64,000 nt of DNA from Sepioteuthis lessoniana (GCA_963585895.1 OY757947.1:38167450-38231449), one strand, 5' to 3'; positions 1 through 14,478 are shown, counted from the first letter of the stretch. Made by a program: numbers and translations. The notes: a model not told the origin generated them from the sequence alone.

Positions 1-2340
1 ATGTAAGTTTCCCTCATGCGTCTTTTATTCATCTTCATAGGTACAAATCCACCGCGTGTTGGTATAGTCCAAACTTCTTCGGTAAATGTAAATTTCCATT
101 CTGCATCTTTTATTCATCTTCATAGGTACAAATCCACCGCGCATTGCTATAATCCCAAATTCTTGGGGAAATGTGAGTTTCCTTCGTGCATCTTTTATTC
201 ATCTTCATAGGTACAAATCCACCGCGCGTTGGTATAATCCAAACTTCTTGGGGAAATGTAAGTTTCCCTCGTGCATCTTTTATTCATCTTCATAGGTACA
301 AATCCACCGCACGTTGGTATAATCCAAACTTCTTCAGTAATTGTAAATTTCCATAGCGCATCTCTTATTCATCTCCCTATGTACAAATCCACTGCATGTT
401 GGTATGGTCCAAACTTCTTCGGTAAATGTAAATTTCCATTCTGCATCTTTTATTCATCTCCCTAGGTACAAATCAACCGCGCGTTGGTATAATCCAAACT
501 TCTTCGGTAAATGTAGGTTTCCATTCTGCATCTTTTATTCATCTCCCTAGGTAAAAATCCACCGCGCGTTGGTATAATCCAAACTTCTTCGGTAAATGTA
601 AATTTCCATTCTGCATCTTTTATTCATCTTCATAGGTACAAATCCACCGCGCGTTGGTATAATCCAAACTTCTTCGGTAAATGTAAATTTCCATTCTGCA
701 TCTTTTATTCATCTTCATAGGTACAAATCCACCGCGCGTTGGTATGATCCAAACTTCTTCGGTAAATGTAAATTTCCATTGCGCCTCTCTTATTCATCAT
801 CATAGGTACAAATCCACCGCGCGTTGGTATAATCCAAACTTCTTCGGTAAATGAAAATTTCCATTCTGCGTCTTTTATTCATCTTCATAGGTGCAAATCC
901 ACCGCGCGTTGGTATAATCCAAACTTTTCCGGTAATTGTAAATTTCCATTCTGCATCTTTTATTCATCTTCATAGGTACAAATCCACCGCGCGTTGGTAT
1001 AATCCAAACTTCGGTAAATGTAAATTTCCATTCTGCATCTTTTATTCATCTTCGTAGGTACAAATCCACCGCGCGTTGGTATAATCAAAACTTCTTCGGT
1101 AAATGTAAATTTCCATTCTGCATCTTTTATTCATCTTCATAGGTACAAATCCACCGCGCGTTGGTATAATCCGAAGTTCTTCGGTAAATGTAAATTTCCC
1201 TCATGCATCTTTTATTCATCTTCATAGGTACAAATCCACCGCGCGTTGGTATAATCATACTTCATCGGTAAATGTAAATTTCCATTGCGCATCTCATATT
1301 CATCTCCCTAGGTACAAATCCACCGCGCGTTGGTATAATCCAAACTTCTTCGGTAAATGAAAATTTCCATTCTGCATCTTTTATTCATCTTCATAGGTAC
1401 AAATCCACCGCGCGTTGGTATAATCCAAACCTCTTGGGGAAATGTAAGTTTCCCTCATGCATCTTTTATTCATCTTCATAGGTACAAATCCACCGTGCGT
1501 TGGTATAATCCTAACTTCTTCGGTAAATGTAAATTTCCATTCTGCATCTTTTATTCATCTTCATTGGTACAAATCCACCGCACGTTGGTATAATCCAAAC
1601 TTCTTCGGTAATTGTAAATTTCCATTCTGCATCTTTTATTCATCTTCATTGGTACAAATCCACCGCGCGTTGGTTTAATCCAAACTTCTTCGGTAAATGT
1701 AAATTTCCCTCATGCATCTTTTATTCATCTTCATAGGTACGAATCCACCGCGCGTTGGTATAATCCAAACTTCTTCGGTAAATGTAAATTTCCATTCTGC
1801 ATCTTTTATTCATCTTCATAGGTACAAATCCACCGCGCATTGGTATAATCCAAACTTCTTGGGGAAATGTAAGTTTTCCTCGTGCATCTTTTATTCATCT
1901 TCATAGGTACAAATCCACCGCACGTTTGTATAATCCAAACTTCTTCGGTAAATGTAAATTTCCATTCTGCATCTTTTATAAATCTTCAAATGTTTAAATC
2001 ACCGCGCGTTGGTATAATCCAAACTTCTTGGGGAAATGTAAGTTTCCCTCGTGCATCTTTTATTCATCTTCATAGGTACAAATCCACCGCACGTTGGTAT
2101 AATCCTAACTTCTCGGGGAAATGTGAGTTTCCCTCGTGCATCTTTTATTCATCTTCATAGGTACAAATCCACCGCACGTTGGTATAATCCAAACTTCTTC
2201 GGTAAATGTAAATTTCCATTCTGCATCTTTTAAAAAACTTCATAGGTACGAACCCACCGCGCGTTGGTATAATCCAAACTTCTTCGGTAAATGTAAATTT
2301 CCATTCTGCATCTTTTATTCATCTTCATAGGTACAAATCC

Positions 2341-3530
2341 ACCGCGCGTTGGTATCATCCAAACTTCTTCGGTAAATGTAAATTTCCATTCTGCATCTTT
2401 TATTTATCTTCATAGGTACGAATCCACCGCGCGTTGGTATAATCCAAACATCTTCGGTAAATGTAAATTTCCATTCTGAATCTTTTATTCATCTTCATAG
2501 GTACAAATCCACCGCGCGTTGGTATAATCCAAACTTCTTGGGGAAATGTAAGTTTCCCTCACACATCTTTTATTCATCTTCATAGGTACAAATCCACCGC
2601 GCGTTGGTATGATCCAAACTTCTTCGGTAAATGTAAATTTCCATTGCGCATCTCTTATTCATCATCATAGGTACAAATCCACCGCGCGTTGGTATAATCC
2701 AAACTTCTTCGGTAAATGAAAATTTCCATTCTGCGTCTTTTATTCATCTTCATAGGTGCAAATCCACCGCGCGTTCGTATAATCCAAACCTCTTGGGGAA
2801 ATGTAAGTTTCCCTCATGCGTCTTTTATTCATCTTCATAGGTACAAATCCACCGCGTGTTGGTATAGTCCAAACTTCTTCGGTAAATGTAAATTTCCATT
2901 CTGCATCTTTTATTCATCTTCATAGGTACAAATCCACCGCGCGTTGGTATCATCCAAACTTCTTCGGTAAATGTAAATTTCCATTCTGCATCTTTTATTT
3001 ATCTTCATAGGTACGAATCCACCGCGCGTTGGTATAATCCAAACATCTTCGGTAAATGTAAATTTCCATTCTGAATCTTTTATTCATCTTCATAGGTACA
3101 AATCCACCGCGCGTTGGTATAATCCAAACTTCTTGGGGAAATGTAAGTTTCCCTCACACATCTTTTATTCATCTTCATAGGTACAAATCCACCGCGCGTT
3201 GGTATGATCCAAACTTCTTCGGTAAATGTAAATTTCCATTGCGCATCTCTTATTCATCATCATAGGTACAAATCCACCGCGCGTTGGTATAATCCAAACT
3301 TCTTCGGTAAATGAAAATTTCCATTCTGCGTCTTTTATTCATCTTCATAGGTGCAAATCCACCGCGCGTTCGTATAATCCAAACCTCTTGGGGAAATGTA
3401 AGTTTCCCTCATGCGTCTTTTATTCATCTTCATAGGTACAAATCCACCGCGTGTTGGTATAGTCCAAACTTCTTCGGTAAATGTAAATTTCCATTCTGCA
3501 TCTTTTATTCATCTTCATAGGTACAAATCC
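2341..3530 (+). repeat. Perfect 595 bp (7-monomer) tandem duplication
   Basis: Positions 2,341-2,935 and 2,936-3,530 were compared line by line and I saw no mismatch. The duplicated piece starts at the rare GGTATCATCC monomer and includes the CTGAATC, CACACATC, GCGCATCTC and CTGCGTC variants in order. 595 is exactly 7 x 85. The homologous place in the next superunit (about 7,350-7,940) has a single copy, so this is a recent in-register unequal exchange confined to one unit. Confidence 0.93.
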
Positions 3531-3665
3531 ACCGCGCATTGCTATAATCCCAAATTCTTGGGGAAATGTGAGTTTCCTTCGTGCATCTTTTATTCATCTT
3601 CATAGGTACAAATCCACCGCGCGTTGGTATAATCCAAACTTCTTGGGGAAATGTAAGTTTCCCTC

Positions 3666-6600
3666 GTGCATCTTTTATTCATCTTCATAGGTACAAATCC
3701 ACCGCACGTTGGTATAATCCAAACTTCTTCAGTAATTGTAAATTTCCATAGCGCATCTCTTATTCATCTCCCTATGTACAAATCCACTGCATGTTGGTAT
3801 GGTCCAAACTTCTTCGGTAAATGTAAATTTCCATTCTGCATCTTTTATTCATCTCCCTAGGTACAAATCAACCGCGCGTTGGTATAATCCAAACTTCTTC
3901 GGTAAATGTAGGTTTCCATTCTGCATCTTTTATTCATCTCCCTAGGTAAAAATCCACCGCGCGTTGGTATAATCCAAACTTCTTCGGTAAATGTAAATTT
4001 CCATTCTGCATCTTTTATTCATCTTCATAGGTACAAATCCACCGCGCGTTGGTATAATCCAAACTTCTTCGGTAAATGTAAATTTCCATTCTGCATCTTT
4101 TATTCATCTTCATAGGTACAAATCCACCGCGCGTTGGTATGATCCAAACTTCTTCGGTAAATGTAAATTTCCATTGCGCCTCTCTTATTCATCATCATAG
4201 GTACAAATCCACCGCGCGTTGGTATAATCCAAACTTCTTCGGTAAATGAAAATTTCCATTCTGCGTCTTTTATTCATCTTCATAGGTGCAAATCCACCGC
4301 GCGTTGGTATAATCCAAACTTTTCCGGTAATTGTAAATTTCCATTCTGCATCTTTTATTCATCTTCATAGGTACAAATCCACCGCGCGTTGGTATAATCC
4401 AAACTTCGGTAAATGTAAATTTCCATTCTGCATCTTTTATTCATCTTCGTAGGTACAAATCCACCGCGCGTTGGTATAATCAAAACTTCTTCGGTAAATG
4501 TAAATTTCCATTCTGCATCTTTTATTCATCTTCATAGGTACAAATCCACCGCGCGTTGGTATAATCCGAAGTTCTTCGGTAAATGTAAATTTCCCTCATG
4601 CATCTTTTATTCATCTTCATAGGTACAAATCCACCGCGCGTTGGTATAATCAAACTTCATCGGTAAATGTAAATTTCCATTGCGCATCTCATATTCATCT
4701 CCCTAGGTACAAATCCACCGCGCGTTGGTATAATCCAAACTTCTTCGGTAAATGAAAATTTCCATTCTGCATCTTTTATTCATCTTCATAGGTACAAATC
4801 CACCGCGCGTTGGTATAATCCAAACCTCTTGGGGAAATGTAAGTTTCCCTCATGTCTCTTTTATTCATCTTCATAGGTACAAATCCACCGTGCGTTGGTA
4901 TAATCCAAACTTCTTCGGTAAATGTAAATTTCCATTCTGCATCTTTTATTCATCTTCATTGGTACAAATCCACCGCACGTTGGTATAATCCAAACTTCTT
5001 CGGTAATTGTAAATTTCCATTCTGCATCTTTTATTCATCTTCATTGGTACAAATCCACCGCGCGTTGGTTTAATCCAAACTTCTTCGGTAAATGTAAATT
5101 TCCCTCATGCATCTTTTATTCATCTTCATAGGTACGAATCCACCGCGCGTTGGTATAATCCAAACTTCTTCGGTAAATGTAAATTTCCATTCTGCATCTT
5201 TTATTCATCTTCATAGGTACAAATCCACAGCGCATTGGTATAATCCAAACTTCTTGGGGAAATGTAAGTTTCCCTCGTGCATCTTTTATTCATCTTCATA
5301 GGTACAAATCCACCGCACGTTGGTATAATCCAAACTTCTTCAGTAATTGTAAATTTCCATAGCGCATCTCTTATTCATCTCCCTATGTACAAATCCACTG
5401 CATGTTGTTATGGTCCAAACTTCTTCGGTAAATGTAAATTTCCATTCTGCATCTTTTATTCATCTCCCTAGGTACAAATCAACCGCGCGTTGGTATAATC
5501 CAAACTTCTTCGGTAAATGTAGGTTTCCATTCTGCATCTTTTATTCATCTCCCTAGTTAAAAATCCACCGCGCGTTGGTATAATCCAAACATCTTCGGTA
5601 AATGTAAATTTCCATTCTGAATCTTTTATTCATCTTCATAGGTACAAATCCACCGCGCGTTGGTATAATCCAAACTTCTTGGGGAAATGTAAGTTTCCCT
5701 CACACATCTTTTATTCATCTTCATAGGTACAAATCCACCGCGCGTTGGTATGATCCAAACTTCTTCGGTAAATGTAAATTTCCATTGCGCCTCTCTTATT
5801 CATCATCATAGGTACAAATCCACCGCGCGTTGGTATAATCCAAACTTCTTCGGTAAATGAAAATTTCCATTCTGCGTCTTTTATTCATCTTCATAGGTGC
5901 AAATCCACCGCGCGTTGGTATAATCCAAACTTTTCCGGTAATTGTAAATTTCCATTCTGCATCTTTTATTCATCTTCATAGGTACAAATCCACCGCGCGT
6001 TGGTATAATCCAAACTTCGGTAAATGTAAATTTCCATTCTGCATCTTTTATTCATCTTCGTAGGTACAAATCCACCGCGCGTTGGTATAATCAAAACTTC
6101 TTCGGTAAATGTAAATTTCCATTCTGCATCTTTTATTCATCTTCATAGGTACAAATCCACCGCGCGTTGGTATAATCCAAAGTTCTTCGGTAAATGTAAA
6201 TTTCCCTCATGCATCTTTTATTCATCTTCATAGGTACAAATCCACCGCGCGTTGGTATAATCATACTTCATCGGTAAATGTAAATTTCCATTGCGCATCT
6301 CATATTCATCTCCCTAGGTACAAATCCACCGCGCGTTGGTATAATCCAAACTTCTTCGGTAAATGAAAATTTCCATTCTGCATCTTTTATTCATCTTCAT
6401 AGGTACAAATCCACCGCGCGTTGGTATAATCCAAACCTCTTGGGGAAATGTAAGTTTCCCTCATGCATCTTTTATTCATCTTCATAGGTACAAATCCACC
6501 GTGCGTTGGTATAATCCTAACTTCTTCGGTAAATGTAAATTTCCATTCTGCATCTTTTATTCATCTTCATTGGTACAAATCCACCGCACGTTGGTATAAT

Positions 6601-6887
6601 CCAAACTTCTTCGGTAATTGTAAATTTCCATTCTGCATCTTTTATTCATCTTCATTGGTACAAATCCACCGCGCGTTGGTTTAATCCAAACTTCTTCGGT
6701 AAATGTAAATTTCCCTCATGCATCTTTTATTCATCTTCATAGGTACGAATCCACCGCGCGTTGGTATAATCCAAACTTCTTCGGTAAATGTAAATTTCCA
6801 TTCTGCATCTTTTATTCATCTTCATAGGTACAAATCCACCGCGCATTGGTATAATCCAAACTTCTTGGGGAAATGTAAGTTTTCCTC
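3666..6887 (+). repeat. 1,611 bp tandem duplication (19 monomers) inside block I
   Basis: The stretch from 3,666 to about 5,276 is repeated from 5,277 to about 6,887 with offset 1,611 (4,246 to 5,857; 4,752 to 6,363; 4,852 to 6,463; 5,107 to 6,718). The copies are not identical. The second copy has an altered patch near 5,590-5,740, and single-base differences separate the 4,752 and 6,363 units. The duplication lengthens this superunit from 2,800 to 4,411 bp. Confidence 0.85.
5590..5740 (+). repeat. Conversion-like patch of about two monomers
   Basis: Three sibling copies of this position (about 585-735, 3,980-4,130 and 8,391-8,540) carry plain A monomers. This copy instead shows ACATCTTCGG with CTGAATC, then a B-like unit ending CTCACACATC. 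That combination belongs in register to about 2,450-2,600. Immediately downstream the sequence is again of the sibling type, with GCGCCTCTC rather than the donor's GCGCATCTC. A short two-monomer tract has therefore been overwritten from another phase of the higher-order repeat. Confidence 0.75.
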
Positions 6888-9800
6888 GTGCATCTTTTAT
6901 TCATCTTCATAGGTACAAATCCACCGCACGTTTGTATAATCCAAACTTCTTCGGTAAATGTAAATTTCCATTCTGCATCTTTTATAAATCTTCAAATGTT
7001 TAAATCACCGCGCGTTGGTATAATCCAAACTTCTTGGGGAAATGTAAGTTTCCCTCGTGCATCTTTTATTCATCTTCATAGGTACAAATCCACCGCACGT
7101 TGGTATAATCCTAACTTCTCGGGGAAATGTGAGTTTCCCTCGTGCATCTTTTATTCATCTTCATAGGTACAAATCCACCGCACGTTGGTATAATCCAAAC
7201 TTCTTCGGTAAATGTAAATTTCCATTCTGCATCTTTTAAAAAACTTCATAGGTACGAACCCACCGCGCGTTGGTATAATCCAAACTTCTTCGGTAAATGT
7301 AAATTTCCATTCTGCATCTTTTATTCATCTTCATAGGTACAAATCCACCGCGCGTTGGTATCATCCAAACTTCTTCGGTAAATGTAAATTTCCATTCTGC
7401 ATCTTTTATTTATCTTCATAGGTACGAATCCACCGCGCGTTGGTATAATCCAAACATCTTCGGTAAATGTAAATTTCCATTCTGAATCTTTTATTCATCT
7501 TCATAGGTACAAATCCACCGCGCGTTGGTATAATCCAAACTTCTTGGGGAAATGTAAGTTTCCCTCACACATCTTTTATTCATCTTCATAGGTACAAATC
7601 CACCGCGCGTTGGTATGATCCAAACTTCTTCGGTAAATGTAAATTTCCATTGCGCATCTCTTATTCATCATCATAGGTACAAATCCACCGCGCGTTGGTA
7701 TAATCCAAACTTCTTCGGTAAATGAAAATTTCCATTCTGCGTCTTTTATTCATCTTCATAGGTGCAAATCCACCGCGCGTTCGTATAATCCAAACCTCTT
7801 GGGGAAATGTAAGTTTCCCTCATGCGTCTTTTATTCATCTTCATAGGTACAAATCCACCGCGTGTTGGTATAGTCCAAACTTCTTCGGTAAATGTAAATT
7901 TCCATTCTGCATCTTTTATTCATCTTCATAGGTACAAATCCACCGCGCATTGCTATAATCCCAAATTCTTGGGGAAATGTGAGTTTCCTTCGTGCATCTT
8001 TTATTCATCTTCATAGGTACAAATCCACCGCGCGTTGGTATAATCCAAACTTCTTGGGGAAATGTAAGTTTCCCTCGTGCATCTTTTATTCATCTTCATA
8101 GGTACAAATCCACCGCACGTTGGTATAATCCAAACTTCTTCAGTAATTGTAAATTTCCATAGCGCATCTCTTATTCATCTCCCTATGTACAAATCCACTG
8201 CATGTTGGTATGGTCCAAACTTCTTCGGTAAATGTAAATTTCCATTCTGCATCTTTTATTCATCTCCCTAGGTACAAATCAACCGCGCGTTGGTATAATC
8301 CAAACTTCTTCGGTAAATGTAGGTTTCCATTCTGCATCTTTTATTCATCTCCCTAGGTAAAAATCCACCGCGCGTTGGTATAATCCAAACTTCTTCGGTA
8401 AATGTAAATTTCCATTCTGCATCTTTTATTCATCTTCATAGGTACAAATCCACCGCGCGTTGGTATAATCCAAACTTCTTCGGTAAATGTAAATTTCCAT
8501 TCTGCATCTTTTATTCATCTTCATAGGTACAAATCCACCGCGCGTTGGTATGATCCAAACTTCTTCGGTAAATGTAAATTTCCATTGCGCCTCTCTTATT
8601 CATCATCATAGGTACAAATCCACCGCGCGTTGGTATAATCCAAACTTCTTCGGTAAATGAAAATTTCCATTCTGCGTCTTTTATTCATCTTCATAGGTGC
8701 AAATCCACCGCGCGTTGGTATAATCCAAACTTTTCCGGTAATTGTAAATTTCCATTCTGCATCTTTTATTCATCTTCATAGGTACAAATCCACCGCGCGT
8801 TGGTATAATCCAAACTTCGGTAAATGTAAATTTCCATTCTGCATCTTTTATTCATCTTCGTAGGTACAAATCCACCGCGCGTTGGTATAATCAAAACTTC
8901 TTCGGTAAATGTAAATTTCCATTCTGCATCTTTTATTCATCTTCATAGGTACAAATCCACCGCGCGTTGGTATAATCCGAAGTTCTTCGGTAAATGTAAA
9001 TTTCCCTCATGCATCTTTTATTCATCTTCATAGGTACAAATCCACCGCGCGTTGGTATAATCAAACTTCATCGGTAAATGTAAATTTCCATTGCGCATCT
9101 CATATTCATCTCCCTAGGTACAAATCCACCGCGCGTTGGTATAATCCAAACTTCTTCGGTAAATGAAAATTTCCATTCTGCATCTTTTATTCATCTTCAT
9201 AGGTACAAATCCACCGCGCGTTGGTATAATCCAAACCTCTTGGGGAAATGTAAGTTTCCCTCATGTCTCTTTTATTCATCTTCATAGGTACAAATCCACC
9301 GTGCGTTGGTATAATCCAAACTTCTTCGGTAAATGTAAATTTCCATTCTGCATCTTTTATTCATCTTCATTGGTACAAATCCACCGCACGTTGGTATAAT
9401 CCAAACTTCTTCGGTAATTGTAAATTTCCATTCTGCATCTTTTATTCATCTTCATTGGTACAAATCCACCGCGCGTTGGTTTAATCCAAACTTCTTCGGT
9501 AAATGTAAATTTCCCTCATGCATCTTTTATTCATCTTCATAGGTACGAATCCACCGCGCGTTGGTATAATCCAAACTTCTTCGGTAAATGTAAATTTCCA
9601 TTCTGCATCTTTTATTCATCTTCATAGGTACAAATCCACAGCGCATTGGTATAATCCAAACTTCTTGGGGAAATGTAAGTTTTCCTCGTGCATCTTTTAT
9701 TCATCTTCATAGGTACAAATCCACCGCACGTTTGTATAATCCAAACTTCTTCGGTAAATGTAAATTTCCATTCTGCATCTTTTATAAATCTTCAAAGGTT

Positions 9801-11084
9801 TAAATCACCGCGCGTTGGTATAATCCAAACTTCTTGGGGAAATGTAAGTTTCCCTCGTGCATCTTTTATTCATCTTCATAGGTACAAATCCACCGCACGT
9901 TGGTATAATCCAAACTTCTCGGGGAAATGTGAGTTTCCCTCGTGCATCTTTTATTCATCTTCATAGGTACAAATCCACCGCGCGTTGGTATGATCCAAAC
10001 TTCTTCGGTAAATGTAAATTTCCATTGCGCATCTCTTATTCATCATCATAGGTACAAATCCACCGCGCGTTGGTATAATCCAAACTTCTTCGGTAAATGA
10101 AAATTTCCATTCTGCGTCTTTTATTCATCTTCATAGGTGCAAATCCACCGCGCGTTGGTATAATCCAAACCTCTTGGGGAAATGTAAGTTTCCCTCATGC
10201 GTCTTTTATTCATCTTCATAGGTACAAATCCACCGCGTGTTGGTATAGTCCAAACTTCTTCGGTAAATGTAAATTTCCATTCTGCATCTTTTATTCATCT
10301 TCATAGGTACAAATCCACCGCGCATTGCTATAATCCCAAATTCTTGGGGAAATGTGAGTTTCCTTCGTGCATCTTTTATTCATCTTCATAGGTACAAATC
10401 CACCGCGCGTTGGTATAATCCAAACTTCTTCGGTAAATGTAAATTTCCATTCTACATCTTTTATAAATCTTCATAGGTACGAATCCACCGCGCGTTGGTA
10501 TAATCCAAACTTCTTCGGTAAATGTAAATTTCCATTCTGCATCTTATATTCATCTTCATAGGTACTAATCCACCGCGCGTTGGTATAATCCAAACTTCTT
10601 GGGGAAATGTAAGTTTCCCTCGTGCATCTTTTATTCATCTTCATAGGTACAAATCCACCGGACGTTGGTATAATCCAAACTTCTTCAGTAATTGTAAATT
10701 TCCATAGCGCATCTCTTATTCATCTCCCTATGTACAAATCCACTGCATGTTGGTATGGTCCAAACTTCTTCGGTAAATGTAAATTTCCATTCTGCATCTT
10801 TTATTCATCTCCCTAGGTACAAATCATCCGCGCGTTGGTATAATCCAAACTTCTTCGGTAAATGTAGGTTTCCATTCTGCATCTTTTATTCATCTCCCTA
10901 GGTAAAAATCCACCGCGCGTTGGTATAATCCAAACTTCTTCGGTAAATGTAAATTTCCATTCTGCATCTTTTATTCATCTTCATAGGTACAAATCCACCG
11001 CGCGTTGGTATAATCCAAACTTCTTCGGTAAATGTAAATTTCCATTCTGCATCTTTTATTCATCTTCATAGGTACAAATCCACC

Positions 11085-14000
11085 GCGCGTTGGTATAATC
11101 CAAACTTCTTCGGTAAATGTAAGTTTCCCTCCTGCATCTTTTATTCATCTTCATAGGTTCAAATCGACCGCGCGTTGGTATGATCAAAACTTCTTCGGTA
11201 AATGTAAATTTCCATTGCGCATCTTTTATTCATCTTCATAGGTAGAAATCCACCGCGCGTTGGTATAATCCAAACCTCTTGGGGAAATGTAAGTTTCCCT
11301 CAGGCGTCTTTTATTCATCTTCATAGGTACAAATCCACCGCGCGTTGTTATAATCCAAACTTCTTCGGTAAATGTAAATTTCCATTCTGCATCTTTTATT
11401 CATCTTCATAGGTACAAATCCACCGTGCATTGGTATAATCCAAAATTCTTGGGGATATGTGAGTTTCCTTCGTGCATCTTTTATTCATCTTCATAGGTAC
11501 AAATCCACCGCACGTTGGTATAATCCAAACTTCTTCGGTAAATGTAAATTTCCATTCTACATCTTTTATAAATCTTCATAGGTACGAATCCACCGCGCGT
11601 TGGTATAATCCAAACTTCTTAGGTAAATGTAAATTTCCTTTCTGCATCTTTATTCATCTTTATAGGTAAAAATCCAACGCGCGTTGGTATAATCCAAACT
11701 TCTTCGGTTAATGTAAATTTCCATTCTGCATCTTTTATTCATCTTCATAGATACAAATCCACCGCGCGTTAGTATAATCCAAACTTCTTCAGTAAATGGA
11801 AATTTCCATTCTGCATCTTTTATTCATCTTCGTAGGTACAAATACACAGCGCGTTGGTATAATCAAAACTTCTTCGGTAAAAGTAAATTTCCATTCTGCA
11901 TCTTTTATTCATCTTCGTAGGTACAAATCCACCGCGCGTTGGTATAATCCAAACTTCTCCGGTAAATGTAAATTTCCATTCTGCATCTTTTATTCATCTT
12001 CATAGGTACAAATCCACCGCGCTTTGGTATAATCCAAACTTCTTCGGTAAATGTAAATTTCCATTCTGCATCTTTTATTCATCTTCATAGGTACAAATCC
12101 ACCGCGAGTTGGTATAATCCAAACTTCTTCGGTAAATGTAAATTTCCATTTTGCATCTTTTATTCATCTTCATAGGTACAAATCCACCGCGCGTTGGTAT
12201 AATCCAAACTTCTTCGGTAAATGTAAATTTCCATTCTGCATCTTTTATTCATCTTCATAGGTAGAAATCCACCGCGCGTTGGTATAATCCAAACCTCTTG
12301 GGGAAATGTAAGTTTCCCTCATGCATCTTTTATTCATCTTCATATGTACAAATCCACCGCGCGTTGGTATAATCCAAACTTCTACGGTAAATGTAAATTT
12401 CCATTCTGCATCTTTTATTCATCTTCATAGGTACAAATCCACCGCGCGTTGGTATAATCGAAACTTCTTCGGTAAATGTAAATTTCCATTCTGCATCTTT
12501 TATTCATCTTCATAGGTACAAATCCACCGCTCGTTGGTATAATCCAAACTTCCTCGGTAAATGTAAATTTCCATTCTGCATCTTTTATTCATCTTCAAGG
12601 TACAAATCCACCGCACGTTGGTATAATCCTAACTTCTTCGGTAAATGTAAATTTCCATTCTGCATCTTTTATTCATCTTCATAGGTACAAATCCACCGCG
12701 CGTTGGTATAATCCAAACCTCTTGGGTAAATGTAAGTTTCCCTCATGCCTCTTTTATTCATCTTCATAGGTACAAATCCACCGCACGTTGGTATAATCCA
12801 AACTTCTTCGGTAAATGTAAATTTCCATTCTGCTTCTTTTATTCATCTTTGTAGGTACAAATCCACCGCGCGTTGGTATAATCCAAACTTCTTCGGTAAA
12901 TGTAAATATCCATTCTGCATCCTTTATTCATCTTCGTAGGTACAAATCCACCGCGCGTTGGTATAATCCAAACTAATCCGGTAAATGTAAATTTCCTTTC
13001 TGCATCTTTAATCATCTTCATAGGTACAAATCCACCGCGCGTTGGTATAATCCAAACTTCTTCTGTTAATGGAAAATTCCATTCTGCATCTTTTATTCAT
13101 CTTCGTAGGTACATATCCACAGCGCGTTGGTATAATCCAAACTTCTTTGGTAAATGTAAATTTCCATTCTGCATCTTTTATTTATCTTCGTAGGTGAAAA
13201 TCCACTGCGCGTTGGTATAATCCAAACTTCTTGGGGAAATGTAAGTTTCCATCATGCACCTTTTTTTCATCTTCATAGGTACAAATCCACCGCTAGTTGG
13301 TATGATCCAAACTTCTTCGGTAAATGTCAATTTCCATTGCGCATCTCTTATTCATCTTCATAGGTACAAATCCACCGCACGTGGTATAATCCAAACTTCT
13401 TCGGTAAATGAAAATTTCCATTCTGCATCTTTTATTCATCTTCATAGGTACAAATCCACCGCGCGTTGGTATAATCCAAACCTTTTGGGGAAATGTAAGT
13501 TTCCCTCATGCACCTTTTATTCATCTTCATAGGTACAAATCCACCGCGCGTTGGTATAATCCAAACTTCTTCGGTAAATGTAAATTTCCATTTTGCATCT
13601 TTTATTCATCTTCATAGGTACAAATACACCGCGCGTTGGTATAATCCAAACTTCTTCGGTAAATGTAAATTTCCAGTGTGCATCTTTTATTCATCTTCAT
13701 AGGTACAAATCCACCGTGCGTTGGTATAATCCAAACCTCGTGGGGAAATGTAAGTTTCCCCCGTGCATCTTTTATTCATCTTCATAGGTACAAATCCACC
13801 GCACGTTGGTATAATCCAAACTTCTTCGGTAAATGTAAATTTCCATTCTGCTTCTTTTATTCATCTTCGTAGGTACAAATCCACCGCGCGTTGTATAATC
13901 CAAACTTCTTCGGTAAATGTAAATTTCCATTCTGCCTCTTTTATTCATCTTCGTAGGTACAAATCCACCGCACGTTGGTATAATCCAAACTTCTTCTGTT

Positions 14001-14478
14001 AATGTAAATTTCCATTCTGCATCTTTTATTCATCTTCATTGGTACAAATCCACCGCGCGTTGGTTTAATCCAAACTTCTTCGGTAAATGTAAATTTCCCT
14101 CATGCATCTTTTATTCATCTTCATAGGTACGATTCCACCGCGCGTTGGTACAATCCAAACTTCTTCGGTAAATGTAAATTTCCATTCTGCATCTTTTATT
14201 AATCTTCATAGGTACAAATCCACCGCGCATTGGTATAATCCAAACTTCTTGGGGAAATGTAAGTTTTCCTCGTGCATCTTTTATTCATCTTCATAGGTAC
14301 AAATCCACCGCACGTTTGTATAATCCAAACTCCTTCGGTAAATGTAAATTTCCATTCTGCATCTTTTATAAATCTTCAAAGGTTTAAATCACCGCGCGTT
14401 GGTATAATCCAAACTTCTTGGGGAAATGTAAGTTTCCCTCGTGCATCTTTTATTCATCTTCATAGGTACAAATCCACC
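11085..14478 (+). repeat. Block II, copy 1 of a 3,394 bp unit (40 monomers)
   Basis: This is the first of two tandem copies with a constant offset of 3,394 bp (11,472 to 14,866; 11,796 to 15,190; 12,321 to 15,715; 12,745 to 16,139; 13,254 to 16,648; 14,102 to 17,496). Internal markers are GGTTCAAATCGACCG at about 11,157, AAATACACAGCGC at about 11,841, CTTTAATCATCTTCATAGG near 13,010, CCGCTAGTTGGTATGATCC near 13,292 and CCAGTGTGCATC near 13,673. Only a few substitutions separate the copies, for example CATATG at about 12,342 where copy 2 has CATAGG. Confidence 0.9.

Larger units (their letters stand above)
1..11085 (+). repeat. Block I: 2,800 bp higher-order repeat (33 monomers)
   Basis: Rare variants recur in fixed order with a basic offset of 2,800 bp, for example 16 to 2,816, 5,857 to 8,657, 6,463 to 9,263 and 6,888 to 9,688. 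Useful markers are the three-base-shorter AAACTTCGGTAAATG at about 1,010, 4,405, 6,016 and 8,816; CTTTTAAAAAACTTCATAGG at about 2,227 and 7,233; the AAGGTTTAAATCACCG-like unit at about 1,990, 6,997 and 9,795; and CATCTCCCTAGG units near 460, 3,855, 5,465 and 8,265. Larger observed offsets of 3,395, 4,411 and 5,006 bp equal the basic period plus the 595 bp and 1,611 bp duplications listed separately. The block starts before the window. Confidence 0.88.
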
